Assembly (NCBI GenBank): GCA_964584815.1
Contig: CAZPBO010000087.1
Coordinates: forward strand, 1-5,230
Length of the DNA stretch: 5,230 bases
Direction: 5' to 3'
Source of the DNA: CAZPBO01 sp964584815
GTDB lineage: Bacteria; Planctomycetota; SKW154
The notes beneath the pieces are model-generated. The model ran no database searches and was not told the origin of the DNA. It saw nothing but the letters and a program-made list of their open reading frames with translations. Positions 1 through 5,230 of the stretch are shown in pieces (within the stretch, counting starts at the first letter, position 1; each line of letters starts with the position of its first letter). The translations under genes were made by a program, and so were the position numbers.

Positions 1-443
1 GCTCTTGCTGCTTCCGCGTCGCGACGCAGAAAGGCTTTGATGCTCCTCCTTATCATATCGGTCGCTTTCTCCATCATACGAGGAATATCTATTAAGGGTT
101 TTAACAACGGTTCGTCGCCGATTTGGATGACGATTCTGGCGATTCCTGCGGCGTTGTCGCCTATGCGCTCAAGGTCGCTTATGATGTTCAACAATGCGAC
201 GATTTCGCGTAGGTCGGTGGCAACAGGCTGTTGGGTGGCTATCAGATTAACACAGCGCTCCTCTATCTCCCAGCGTTTCTTGTTGATGAGCAGGTCATTG
301 GATGTAATCTTTCTTGCTTCATCCACATCGCGCGACTTCAACGCTTCCACAGAGCGCTCTATCGCTGTTATCGTCATCTCTCCCATCTTGACAAGTTCTT
401 TCTCAAGGTCTTTTAACTCTTTGCGGAGATTCTCTCTCAGCAT
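1..443 (-). CDS. phoU: PhoU, phosphate transport system regulatory protein (C-terminus cut by window edge)
   Basis: Reading the minus strand from ATG at 443 gives an open frame to the window edge: 147 complete codons, against a usual family length of about 220-235, so roughly the last third is missing. The visible part is helical and charged. It contains QQPVATDLREIV (71-82) followed by SDLERIGDNA (89-98), the PhoU hallmark, in which E92xxxD96 fits the E(D)xxxD metal-binding pattern of the family. A second helical-repeat start, MMEKATDMI, is seen near 123-131. PhoU is a cytoplasmic dimer that links the Pst transporter to the PhoR-type sensor kinase and restrains phosphate uptake (family knowledge). 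The start is fixed by a strong AAGGAGG at 456-450, 6 nt before ATG, and the gene lies 18 nt after pstB. The product is secure; the missing end cannot be judged. Confidence 0.95.
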   Translation of the reverse strand, partial: MLRENLRKELKDLEKELVKMGEMTITAIERSVEALKSRDVDEARKITSNDLLINKKRWEIEERCVNLIATQQPVATDLREIVALLNIISDLERIGDNAAGIARIVIQIGDEPLLKPLIDIPRMMEKATDMIRRSIKAFLRRDAEAAR

Positions 444-446
444 AAA

Positions 447-456
447 CTCCCTCCTT
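447..456 (-). promoter_or_regulatory. Ribosome binding site of phoU
   Basis: The minus strand reads AAGGAGGGAG, with the AAGGAGG core 6 nt before the phoU ATG. It lies in the 18-nt gap after the pstB stop, so phoU has its own strong initiation site and does not depend on coupling. Confidence 0.85.
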
Positions 457-461
457 ACAGG

Positions 462-1220
462 TTAGCCGAAACGACCGCTGATATAGTCCTCTGTGAGATG
501 CTCTTTCGGGTTGGTGAAGATGCGCTTTGTCTCGCCAAACTCAATAAGTCGCCCAAGATACAGAAATCCTGTAACGTCTGAAACTCTGGCTGCCTGCTGC
601 ATATTGTGGGTGACTATGACAATTGTGTATTGTTTCTTAAGCCTCATCATCAATTCCTCTATTTTGAAGGTAGAAGCAGGGTCAAGAGCCGAGCACGGCT
701 CATCCATCAGGATGACTTCAGGTTCCACCGCCAGCGCTCTGGCGATGCACAGCCTCTGCTGCTGTCCACCCGACAGTTCCATTGCCGAGGCATGCAGACG
801 CTCTTTCACCTCATCCCACAAGCCGGTGTCCCTTAATGTCCTCTCCACAACTTCGGAGATTGTGCTTTTACTTTTGACTCCCTTTATCCGCAAGCCGTAA
901 GCGATGTTGTCGTATATTGATTTCGGAAACGGATTCGGCTTCTGAAAAACCATGCCCACTCTTCGTCTGATGTCTGTCACATCAACATCCTCGGCGTAGA
1001 TGTCTTTCCCGTCAAGAAACACCTGCCCGCTGACCTTTGCTTCAGGGGTGAGGTCAATCAATCTATTCAGACACCGTAGGAGGCTGGATTTGCCGCATCC
1101 TGATGGACCGATTATCGCTGTTATTTTGTTGCGGCGAATTCTTAAATTGATGTTTTTTAAGACAACCCTTTCCCCATACGACAGAGTGAGTTCTTTTGTG
1201 ACGATTTTATCGTCTTCCAT
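462..1220 (-). CDS. pstB: PstB, phosphate ABC transporter ATP-binding protein
   Basis: This is the cytoplasmic ATPase that drives phosphate import, as a dimer docked on PstC/PstA. The protein has 252 residues, the normal size for PstB. In order it shows Walker A GPSGCGKS (38-45), the Q-loop glutamine in MVFQKPNPFP (Q93), the ABC signature LSGGQ (149-153), Walker B VILMDEP (169-175), the D-loop SALD (177-180) and the switch histidine H205 in IVTHNMQQAARVSD. The Q-loop context KPNPFP, DEPCSALDP and the ending TEDYISGRFG are PstB-specific and separate it from other importer ATPases. Every catalytic motif is intact. The ATG is supported by GGAGG at 1235-1231, 10 nt upstream. It sits 23 nt after pstA and 18 nt before phoU. 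Confidence 0.98.
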   Translation of the reverse strand: MEDDKIVTKELTLSYGERVVLKNINLRIRRNKITAIIGPSGCGKSSLLRCLNRLIDLTPEAKVSGQVFLDGKDIYAEDVDVTDIRRRVGMVFQKPNPFPKSIYDNIAYGLRIKGVKSKSTISEVVERTLRDTGLWDEVKERLHASAMELSGGQQQRLCIARALAVEPEVILMDEPCSALDPASTFKIEELMMRLKKQYTIVIVTHNMQQAARVSDVTGFLYLGRLIEFGETKRIFTNPKEHLTEDYISGRFG

Positions 1221-1230
1221 AGTGCAGAAG

Positions 1231-1235
1231 CCTCC
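1231..1235 (-). promoter_or_regulatory. Ribosome binding site of pstB
   Basis: GGAGG on the minus strand lies 10 nt before the pstB ATG, in the 23-nt gap after the pstA stop. The spacing is slightly long, and no other in-frame start competes with it. Confidence 0.7.
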
Positions 1236-1243
1236 ATATTAAG

Positions 1244-2098
1244 CTACATTTTGAGTTTCTTCCTTGCCCTATATCGCAGGATGATTGCGAGCAGATTCAT
1301 TGCCAACACAACAGCGAGGAGAACCAAAGCGGTGCCGTAAGCGATGGGTTTAACCAGTTCAGTAGCGTGGTGCTGTGTTGAGAGGATATACAGATGGTAG
1401 GGCAGCGCCATGAACTGGTCAAATGGAGAGGTAGGGAGTTTTGGGATGTAGAAGGCGACCCCAGTGAAGAGGAGAGGGGCTGTCTCTCCTGCAGCGCGTG
1501 AGAGTCCCAGAATCGCGCCGGTCAGTATCCCCGGAAATGCATATGGCAGAACATTCGTGCGGATGGTCTGCCATTTGGTTGCTCCCAGCGCCATCGCTCC
1601 TTCTCTGAACGACTTCGGAACCGCTTTGAGCGCCTCCTCAGAAGTGGTGATAATCCACGGAAGAGTCAGAAGCCCTAATGTGAGACCTGATGAGAGCACC
1701 GAAGCGCCGAAACCAAGCCCCCTCATAAACAGAACCACGCCGAACAGACCATAAACGATGGACGGAACTCCCGCCAGGTTCCTGATCGCCGCACGGATGA
1801 GACGCACTACCTTTCCTTCTCTGGTGTATTCGCTCAGATATATCGCTGCGCACACGCCAAGAGGAATTGAAAAAAGCGCGGTTATGAATGTCACAAACAC
1901 CGTGCCGACAATCGCAGGAAATATTCCGCCTTTGGTCATCCCCTCCCTCGGATAGTCTGTTAGAAACTCCCAACTTATCACCCCCGCCCCCTTGAAGGCG
2001 ATGTCAAAAATGATGACTCCCAGTATCAGGACACTTATGACGGCGCACAGCCGCAATGCTCCAAAACCTAACATCCCTTTGCACTTTTTAAGGTTCAT
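1244..2098 (-). CDS. pstA: PstA, phosphate ABC transporter permease
   Basis: This is one of the two inner-membrane permease subunits that form the phosphate channel with PstC. It has 284 residues, typical of the family. Hydrophobic spans are visible near 15-35, 60-88, 108-127, 137-152, 187-212 and 253-275, about six membrane segments. The cytoplasmic coupling (EAA) loop that contacts PstB reads FREGAMALGATKWQT (164-178), followed by the permease signature GLSRAAGETAPLL (198-210). The stretch TSPFDQFMALPYHLYILSTQH (223-243) is characteristic of PstA rather than PstC. The ATG overlaps the pstC stop by 4 nt (ATGA) and also has AGGAGG at 2112-2107, 8 nt upstream, so translation can be both coupled and independent. 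Confidence 0.97.
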   Translation of the reverse strand: MNLKKCKGMLGFGALRLCAVISVLILGVIIFDIAFKGAGVISWEFLTDYPREGMTKGGIFPAIVGTVFVTFITALFSIPLGVCAAIYLSEYTREGKVVRLIRAAIRNLAGVPSIVYGLFGVVLFMRGLGFGASVLSSGLTLGLLTLPWIITTSEEALKAVPKSFREGAMALGATKWQTIRTNVLPYAFPGILTGAILGLSRAAGETAPLLFTGVAFYIPKLPTSPFDQFMALPYHLYILSTQHHATELVKPIAYGTALVLLAVVLAMNLLAIILRYRARKKLKM

Positions 2099-2976
2099 CC
2101 CGTCAACCTCCTATGTTTTGCGGTTATCATCTCCGCGACAAGATTGATACCTAGGGTGATGATAAAGAGAACGGCGCCGACGGCAAAGAGCGCGTAATAG
2201 TGTGCGGTGCCGTAAGGAACCTCCCCCAACTCAATAGCGATGGTGGCGGTGAGGGTTCTGACCGAGTCAAGGAATCCGTGCGGCATAGCCGTCGCATTAC
2301 CGGTTGCCATCAGAACGGTCATTGTTTCGCCGACAGCACGCCCAATCCCTAACACAACCGAAGCCGCAATTCCCTGGAAAGCCGCCGGTATTGTCACGCG
2401 AACCAGTGTCGTCCAACGACTCGCCCCCAGCGCATACGACGCCTCCTTGTATTCTGTCGGAACCGCCCTTATGGCGTCCTCAGAAACGCTTATAATCGTT
2501 GGCAACGCCATGACCGCCAGAAGAATAGAACCGTTCAGAGCATTCAATCCGGATGACAAGCCGAACACATCCGCAATAAGCGGTCCGACAAGAACTATGC
2601 CCAAAAAACCTATCACCACCGACGGGATACCTGCCAAAATCTCTATCGCCGGTTTCAAGATTTCCCTGACCCTTGGGCTTGCAACCTCGGCTATGTAGGC
2701 TGCAGCGCCCACCCCTAACGGCACCGCTATCAGCATAGCCCCCAGCGTCGTCATAAATGTGCTTACAATCATCTGAACTATCCCATACGACGGCTCACCA
2801 TAAGCCGAAGGATTCCATCTCGTTCCGAAGAAGTCCCAAAAACCCACATCCTCAAAGGCTCGTATGGCGTTGAGGACGAGCATCAGAAAAATTCCCGCAA
2901 GGATGACGACCGCCGAAAACGCCGTCAGAAAGAACAAAAAGTGTATTGCCTTCTCTTTAAGCCTGCTCAGCATCAT
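2095..2976 (-). CDS. pstC: PstC, phosphate ABC transporter permease
   Basis: This is the second inner-membrane permease subunit of the Pst importer, partner of PstA. It has 293 residues, normal for the family. An N-terminal membrane span lies near 13-37, then the periplasmic stretch FWDFFGTRWNPSAYG (46-60), a PstC hallmark, then five more spans near 66-98, 113-133, 148-165, 200-222 and 260-283. The coupling loop to PstB is YKEASYALGASRWTT (176-190), and the signature GIGRAVGETM lies at 210-219. The frame opens with two consecutive ATG codons (2976-2974 and 2973-2971). The first overlaps the pstS stop as ATGA. Upstream DNA shows no good ribosome site (only AAGAAGG about 16 nt away and a weak GGGG), so initiation probably depends on ribosomes finishing pstS. 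Confidence 0.97.
   Translation of the reverse strand: MMLSRLKEKAIHFLFFLTAFSAVVILAGIFLMLVLNAIRAFEDVGFWDFFGTRWNPSAYGEPSYGIVQMIVSTFMTTLGAMLIAVPLGVGAAAYIAEVASPRVREILKPAIEILAGIPSVVIGFLGIVLVGPLIADVFGLSSGLNALNGSILLAVMALPTIISVSEDAIRAVPTEYKEASYALGASRWTTLVRVTIPAAFQGIAASVVLGIGRAVGETMTVLMATGNATAMPHGFLDSVRTLTATIAIELGEVPYGTAHYYALFAVGAVLFIITLGINLVAEMITAKHRRLTG
2107..2112 (-). promoter_or_regulatory. Ribosome binding site of pstA inside the pstC 3' end
   Basis: AGGAGG on the minus strand lies 8 nt before the pstA ATG and within the last codons of pstC. It complements the 4-nt ATGA overlap. Confidence 0.8.
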
Positions 2977-3923
2977 TCAGACAGCCCCAAAACCTTCTTG
3001 TTGGCTTTCATATGGTCGGGAGTGATGGGATAAAAGCCTTCCTTGGTGACTATCTTTTGCCCTTCCTCGCTCAACTCAAACCGTATGAACTCAAGTATTG
3101 CGCCTTTCGGCTTGCCGTTTGTGAACTGATACAGCGGTCGCGCAAGGGGATAAAGCCCCTCCTTCACATTCTCCACTTTAAGAGGCGTTACAGCAGGAGA
3201 GGAAGCGTCTTTGGCTATCCTCAAAACTTTCAATGCCGCTTCAACTCTTCCCTTCTCGTCCACCGCATAGCCAATACCGACATAGCCAATTCCCGCTTTG
3301 TCCTTCTTAACCGCCTCCACAATATGGCTGTTGCCTATCATGCCCTTCATCCTCGGAGAGTAGTCCCCTTTAACAACCTTGTCCCTGAAGTAGACAAAAG
3401 TTCCTGAAGCGCTTGTGCGTCCGTATAAGGATATCTCCATATCAGGTCCGCCAACCTCACTCCATCTTTTAATCTCACCCCTATAAATCCGCCCTAACTG
3501 CTCAAGCGTCAGAGAGTCAATGGGAAGACTCTCGTTAACGATTATGGCTAATCCGTCCAGCGCGATGACCACTCCTACAGGTTCCACACCTCTCTCTTTC
3601 GCCAGTTTTATCTCTTTACTCTTCATCGCGCGCGAGGCGTCCGCTATGTCAACCTCCTTGTTGATCAGAGCCGCTATCCCCGTCCCAGAACCACCTCCTG
3701 TCACCGCAACCCATATATCAGAACGCTTCTTCATAAACTCCTCCGCCAGCCTCTGAACCAGATTCACCAATGTGTCTGACCCACGAATCCGAATGAGAAC
3801 CTTCCCCGTTTTTCCACTCGGCGCAACTCTTCCCTCCTCCTCATCCCTGCTACCACAGCCAGCCACCGTCACTGAAAGCAGAACCATCCCCACTAACAGA
3901 CCACCACGCGCAGACCTCAACAT
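2973..3923 (-). CDS. pstS: PstS, phosphate-binding lipoprotein of the Pst ABC transporter
   Basis: This is the periplasmic receptor that binds phosphate and delivers it to PstC/PstA. From ATG 3923 it has 316 residues. A short positive N-terminus and hydrophobic core lead to the lipobox VAGC with lipidation cysteine C23, so it should be anchored to a membrane by lipid. A charged, low-complexity linker (about 25-40) precedes the binding domain. Ligand-site motifs typical of PstS are present: RGSDTL (47-52), GGGSGTG (76-82), DIADASR (92-98), ALDGLAI (121-127), the YRGEIKRWSEVGG segment (147-159) and GRTSASGT (168-175). The frame stays open to an ATG at 3977. I chose 3923 because GGAGGG lies 7 nt upstream and the signal peptide begins there; the longer form would put 18 polar residues before it. 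The 3' end overlaps pstC by 4 nt. No key motif is missing. Confidence 0.95.
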   Translation of the reverse strand: MLRSARGGLLVGMVLLSVTVAGCGSRDEEEGRVAPSGKTGKVLIRIRGSDTLVNLVQRLAEEFMKKRSDIWVAVTGGGSGTGIAALINKEVDIADASRAMKSKEIKLAKERGVEPVGVVIALDGLAIIVNESLPIDSLTLEQLGRIYRGEIKRWSEVGGPDMEISLYGRTSASGTFVYFRDKVVKGDYSPRMKGMIGNSHIVEAVKKDKAGIGYVGIGYAVDEKGRVEAALKVLRIAKDASSPAVTPLKVENVKEGLYPLARPLYQFTNGKPKGAILEFIRFELSEEGQKIVTKEGFYPITPDHMKANKKVLGLSE

Positions 3924-3930
3924 ACCAAAA

Positions 3931-3936
3931 CCCTCC
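3931..3936 (-). promoter_or_regulatory. Ribosome binding site that decides the pstS start
   Basis: GGAGGG on the minus strand lies 7 nt before ATG 3923, which begins the lipoprotein signal peptide. The competing ATG at 3977 has only AGGAG at a longer 12-nt spacing. This supports the shorter 316-residue PstS. Confidence 0.8.
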
Positions 3937-3948
3937 AAAGTTACCTCA

Positions 3949-3980
3949 TCCCCCAATGGGGACCTGCTGATACCCATTCA
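3949..3980 (-). other. Two small hairpins in the porin-pstS gap
   Basis: The 69-nt gap between the porin stop and the pstS start contains a 5-bp GC-rich stem, tcccc (3949-3953) with gggga (3958-3962) around a 4-nt loop, and next to it a 4-bp stem, cagg/cctg around aaa (about 3970-3980). Neither is followed by a T run on the minus strand, so I do not call a terminator. They could mark RNA processing or protect an mRNA end and so set the porin-to-PstS ratio, but stems this short can arise by chance. Confidence 0.3.
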
Positions 3981-3992
3981 GGAAACCTGCTC

Positions 3993-5042
3993 CTAAAATC
4001 TGATCTGAAGCAGCACCTCAAAAATGTTCTCATCGCCTTCGGCAGGGTCTCCTTCACGCAACTTGCGCCAGTTCAGTTGCAACTTCGCCGTATGCGGCTC
4101 CTTCGGATTGAAAAAGAATGTCACACCAACCGTGATAACCTCCGTTCTGTAATGCTCACTTCTGTTTCTGTCCCATAACTCGTAACGAACGCCCGCCTCA
4201 ACATTCTTCAGTAACCCCACGAACGCTTTGACATAGTAACCTTCAAAATCAAATGCATCGGCGCCGTCCTCTATGCGTCCACTCATAAACTCTCCGCCGA
4301 AACGGCAAGGCTTCAGAAACACAGTCAAATCAACCGAGCCGTATTCCAAATCATTGACATAGTCGTAAGGAGCGTCCATCTTTGTCGGTATCCACTCATC
4401 GTGTTGATGGTTCTTAAGATAGCAGGTGCCGAACCGAAAGAGTCCCTTAAGTTGAAACTCCATCCGTGCGGTATACATAAGCGCCTCATTCTCGGCTCCT
4501 TCTTTGCCATCCGTGACCGAACCGTAAAGACGAAGTTTCAGTTCCCTTCCACCAACTTTCCGCTTCAGCGCATCGCCGTAAAGCATAATTCCTATATCCC
4601 GTGACTGCGGTAGACGCACCTCCGAGGACATTATCGGGCGTGTCGTAAAATCCATCTTGCCTGACGACCAGAACGCCCCAAATGAGCCCGGATACTTGAA
4701 CTTGCCCGCCCGTATCCTAAGCGGGGAAACCCCCAGATAATCCACATACATATCTGACCCGACCAATTTCCCTTTGCCAGGCTCATCCATCTTGTAAGCA
4801 GGTCTTAGACGATACTTGAAGTCACCGCCGAGTTTTCCTTCTACGAAAATATCAATATTGACTTTGGAGTAGATGTTATAGTCAGTCTGTCCGTGCGGGT
4901 CCTCAAAGAGTGCCGACAGTTTAATCTGCGCCTTGACCTTCGTCTCCTTCCTCCATCCTTCCTCGGAAGGCTTCTTATGCTCACCCGCGAGGAGGCAGAA
5001 ACCTAACACGCAGGAGACCGCAGCGACCCCACCTCTAAGCAT
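3993..5042 (-). CDS. Outer-membrane porin, phosphate-selective O/P-like (Porin_O_P family)
   Basis: A beta-barrel outer-membrane channel, first gene of the operon, probably admitting phosphate to the periplasm for PstS. From ATG 5042 it has 349 residues. A signal peptide (positive start MLRG, hydrophobic core to about residue 20) is followed by alternating polar/hydrophobic strands with no long hydrophobic helix. The protein ends LLQIRF, with the C-terminal phenylalanine that marks beta-barrel proteins for the assembly machinery. Motifs resembling the O/P porin family are LRIRAGKFKYPGSFG (about 108-122), SRDIGIMLYGD (147-157), RFGGEFMSG (about 247-255) and GYYVKAFVG with GVRYELWDRN near 269-294. 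It is shorter than the roughly 410-440 residues of Pseudomonas OprP/OprO. AGGAGG lies 6 nt before this ATG. The frame stays open another 60 codons upstream, but that part lacks a leader-like start. Family is likely by eye; phosphate selectivity is inferred from the neighbours. Confidence 0.85.
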   Translation of the reverse strand: MLRGGVAAVSCVLGFCLLAGEHKKPSEEGWRKETKVKAQIKLSALFEDPHGQTDYNIYSKVNIDIFVEGKLGGDFKYRLRPAYKMDEPGKGKLVGSDMYVDYLGVSPLRIRAGKFKYPGSFGAFWSSGKMDFTTRPIMSSEVRLPQSRDIGIMLYGDALKRKVGGRELKLRLYGSVTDGKEGAENEALMYTARMEFQLKGLFRFGTCYLKNHQHDEWIPTKMDAPYDYVNDLEYGSVDLTVFLKPCRFGGEFMSGRIEDGADAFDFEGYYVKAFVGLLKNVEAGVRYELWDRNRSEHYRTEVITVGVTFFFNPKEPHTAKLQLNWRKLREGDPAEGDENIFEVLLQIRF

Positions 5043-5046
5043 AACC

Positions 5047-5054
5047 AACCTCCT
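5047..5054 (-). promoter_or_regulatory. Ribosome binding site that decides the porin start
   Basis: AGGAGGTT on the minus strand, with the AGGAGG core 6 nt upstream of ATG 5042, where a typical signal peptide begins. It argues against the in-frame extension reaching to 5222. Confidence 0.85.
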
Positions 5055-5104
5055 AAAAAGACAATCCCCCTCGCTCCACGCCGAGGGGGGAAACCAGATT
5101 GTCT
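5055..5104 (-). terminator. Terminator-like hairpin in the porin leader (possible attenuator)
   Basis: An 8-bp inner stem pairs ccccctcg (5066-5073) with cgaggggg (5082-5089) around an 8-nt loop. A further 7-bp outer stem pairs agacaat (5059-5065) with attgtct (5098-5104), with an 8-nt one-sided bulge (5090-5097) between the stems. On the minus strand the structure runs directly into four more T residues (5058-5055), so it looks like an intrinsic terminator in the operon direction only. It ends 12 nt before the porin ATG, touching the ribosome site. No promoter fits between it and the gene, so it would act as an attenuator or 5' stabilising hairpin rather than simply ending an upstream gene. 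The pairing is certain; the function is inferred. Confidence 0.5.
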
Positions 5105-5125
5105 GCAACAACCAAGGTATGGCAA
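5098..5125 (-). promoter_or_regulatory. Candidate sigma-70-type promoter for the porin-pst operon
   Basis: On the minus strand TTGCCA (5125-5120, 5 of 6 to TTGACA) is separated by 16 nt from GACAAT (5103-5098, 4 of 6 to TATAAT). Transcription would start near 5091, inside the leader hairpin, leaving the inner stem at the RNA 5' end but losing the outer arm. An alternative -10, TATAAC (5177-5172, 5 of 6), has only a weak -35 (CAGAAA) and would transcribe the whole hairpin. I cannot choose between them by eye. Confidence 0.3.
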
Positions 5126-5141
5126 AAAAGGTGTGCAAAAA
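5116..5141. repeat. Imperfect tandem direct repeat, possible activator site
   Basis: Two adjacent units, GGTATGGCAAAAAA (5116-5129) and GGTGTGCAAAAA (5130-5141), differ by one substitution and single-base insertions. They lie at and just upstream of the candidate -35. Response regulators of the PhoB type bind tandem direct repeats at this position. However, the 13-14 nt period and the sequence do not match the 11-nt CTGTCAT-type Pho box, so this may be a divergent site, another regulator's site or chance. Confidence 0.35.
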
Positions 5142-5147
5142 GCCGAT

Positions 5148-5181
5148 GCGGTATACACGCTGCGGAAATGTGTTATACCGC
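5148..5181. repeat. Inverted repeat upstream of the operon
   Basis: The arms gcggtata (5148-5155) and tataccgc (5174-5181) are perfect 8-bp complements separated by 18 nt. Three further pairs (cac with gtg) extend the stem inward if one base bulges. It could be an operator dyad with arms 26 nt apart, or an RNA stem if transcribed. It overlaps the alternative -10 TATAAC. Confidence 0.4.
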
Positions 5182-5230
5182 CACAAAGAGGAACTTTCTG
5201 ATTCGCTCTCCGTTTCCACCACTACGGTGT

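Larger units (their letters stand above)
5043..5230. other. Non-coding leader and promoter region of the operon
   Basis: No convincing gene lies between the porin start and the right window edge. An in-frame extension of the porin reading frame reaches 5222, but it lacks a ribosome site inside the window and would place the signal peptide internally. All recognised regulatory candidates (hairpin, promoters, direct and inverted repeats) cluster here. The region may continue beyond the window. Confidence 0.7.

Noticed and set aside
37..465. 142-codon plus-strand open frame opposite phoU
   Set aside because: It is a shadow of phoU, whose hallmark motifs are unmistakable on the minus strand. The plus-strand product is low-complexity, rich in S, I and R.
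2240..2698. 152-codon plus-strand open frame inside pstC
   Set aside because: It is antisense to a clearly conserved permease gene, its product resembles no family I know, and I see no gene-like start context.
3924..3977. Longer PstS start at ATG 3977
   Set aside because: It would add 18 polar residues before the lipoprotein signal peptide. The ATG at 3923 has a better-spaced ribosome site.
5098..5141. Canonical E. coli-type Pho box
   Set aside because: No CTGTCAT-like 7-mer repeated at 11-nt period is present anywhere in the leader. Only the different GGTRTG(G)CAAAAA repeat is seen.
5043..5222. In-frame 60-codon N-terminal extension of the porin from ATG 5222
   Set aside because: The ATG at 5042 has an ideal AGGAGG 6 nt upstream and starts a proper signal peptide. 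The extension would bury that signal peptide and would run through the hairpin and repeat region.
5217..5229. Small cacc...ggtg inverted repeat at the right edge
   Set aside because: A 4-bp stem with a 5-nt loop is expected by chance, and the context is cut by the window edge.
1..5230. CRISPR array, tRNA/rRNA gene, insertion sequence or attachment site
   Set aside because: I saw no regularly spaced repeats, transposase-like frames, terminal inverted repeats or tRNA-like folds. The window is a continuous housekeeping-type operon.

Overview
The window holds one cluster of six genes, all on the minus strand and read from high to low coordinates. The order is an outer-membrane porin resembling the phosphate-selective O/P family, then pstS, pstC, pstA, pstB and phoU. 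phoU runs off the left edge after 147 residues. This is a high-affinity phosphate uptake (Pst) operon with its own outer-membrane channel as first gene.

Layout from 5' to 3' on the minus strand: about 5230-5043 is non-coding leader or promoter DNA. It carries a direct repeat, an inverted repeat, two candidate promoters and a GC-rich hairpin followed by T residues just before the porin ribosome site. The porin occupies 5042-3993. A 69-nt gap with two small hairpins precedes pstS (3923-2973). pstS/pstC and pstC/pstA each overlap by 4 nt (ATGA). pstB (1220-462) follows pstA (2098-1244) after 23 nt, and phoU (from 443) follows pstB after 18 nt. Apart from the leader, no stretch over 300 bases lacks a gene.

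Inferred working model: the porin admits phosphate through the outer membrane, and the lipoprotein PstS captures it in the periplasm. PstC and PstA form the inner-membrane channel, and PstB powers it with ATP. PhoU links transporter state to Pho-regulon signalling. No PhoR/PhoB-type sensor or regulator is present in the window.

The organism must be a diderm bacterium. The porin has a signal peptide and ends in phenylalanine like a beta-barrel protein, and PstS has a bacterial lipobox. Base composition is close to half G+C by eye, Shine-Dalgarno sites are strong, and the proteins are rich in charged residues. None of this assigns a phylum, and I do not name one. The coding part is a conventional Pst operon; the least explained DNA is the leader at 5043-5230.
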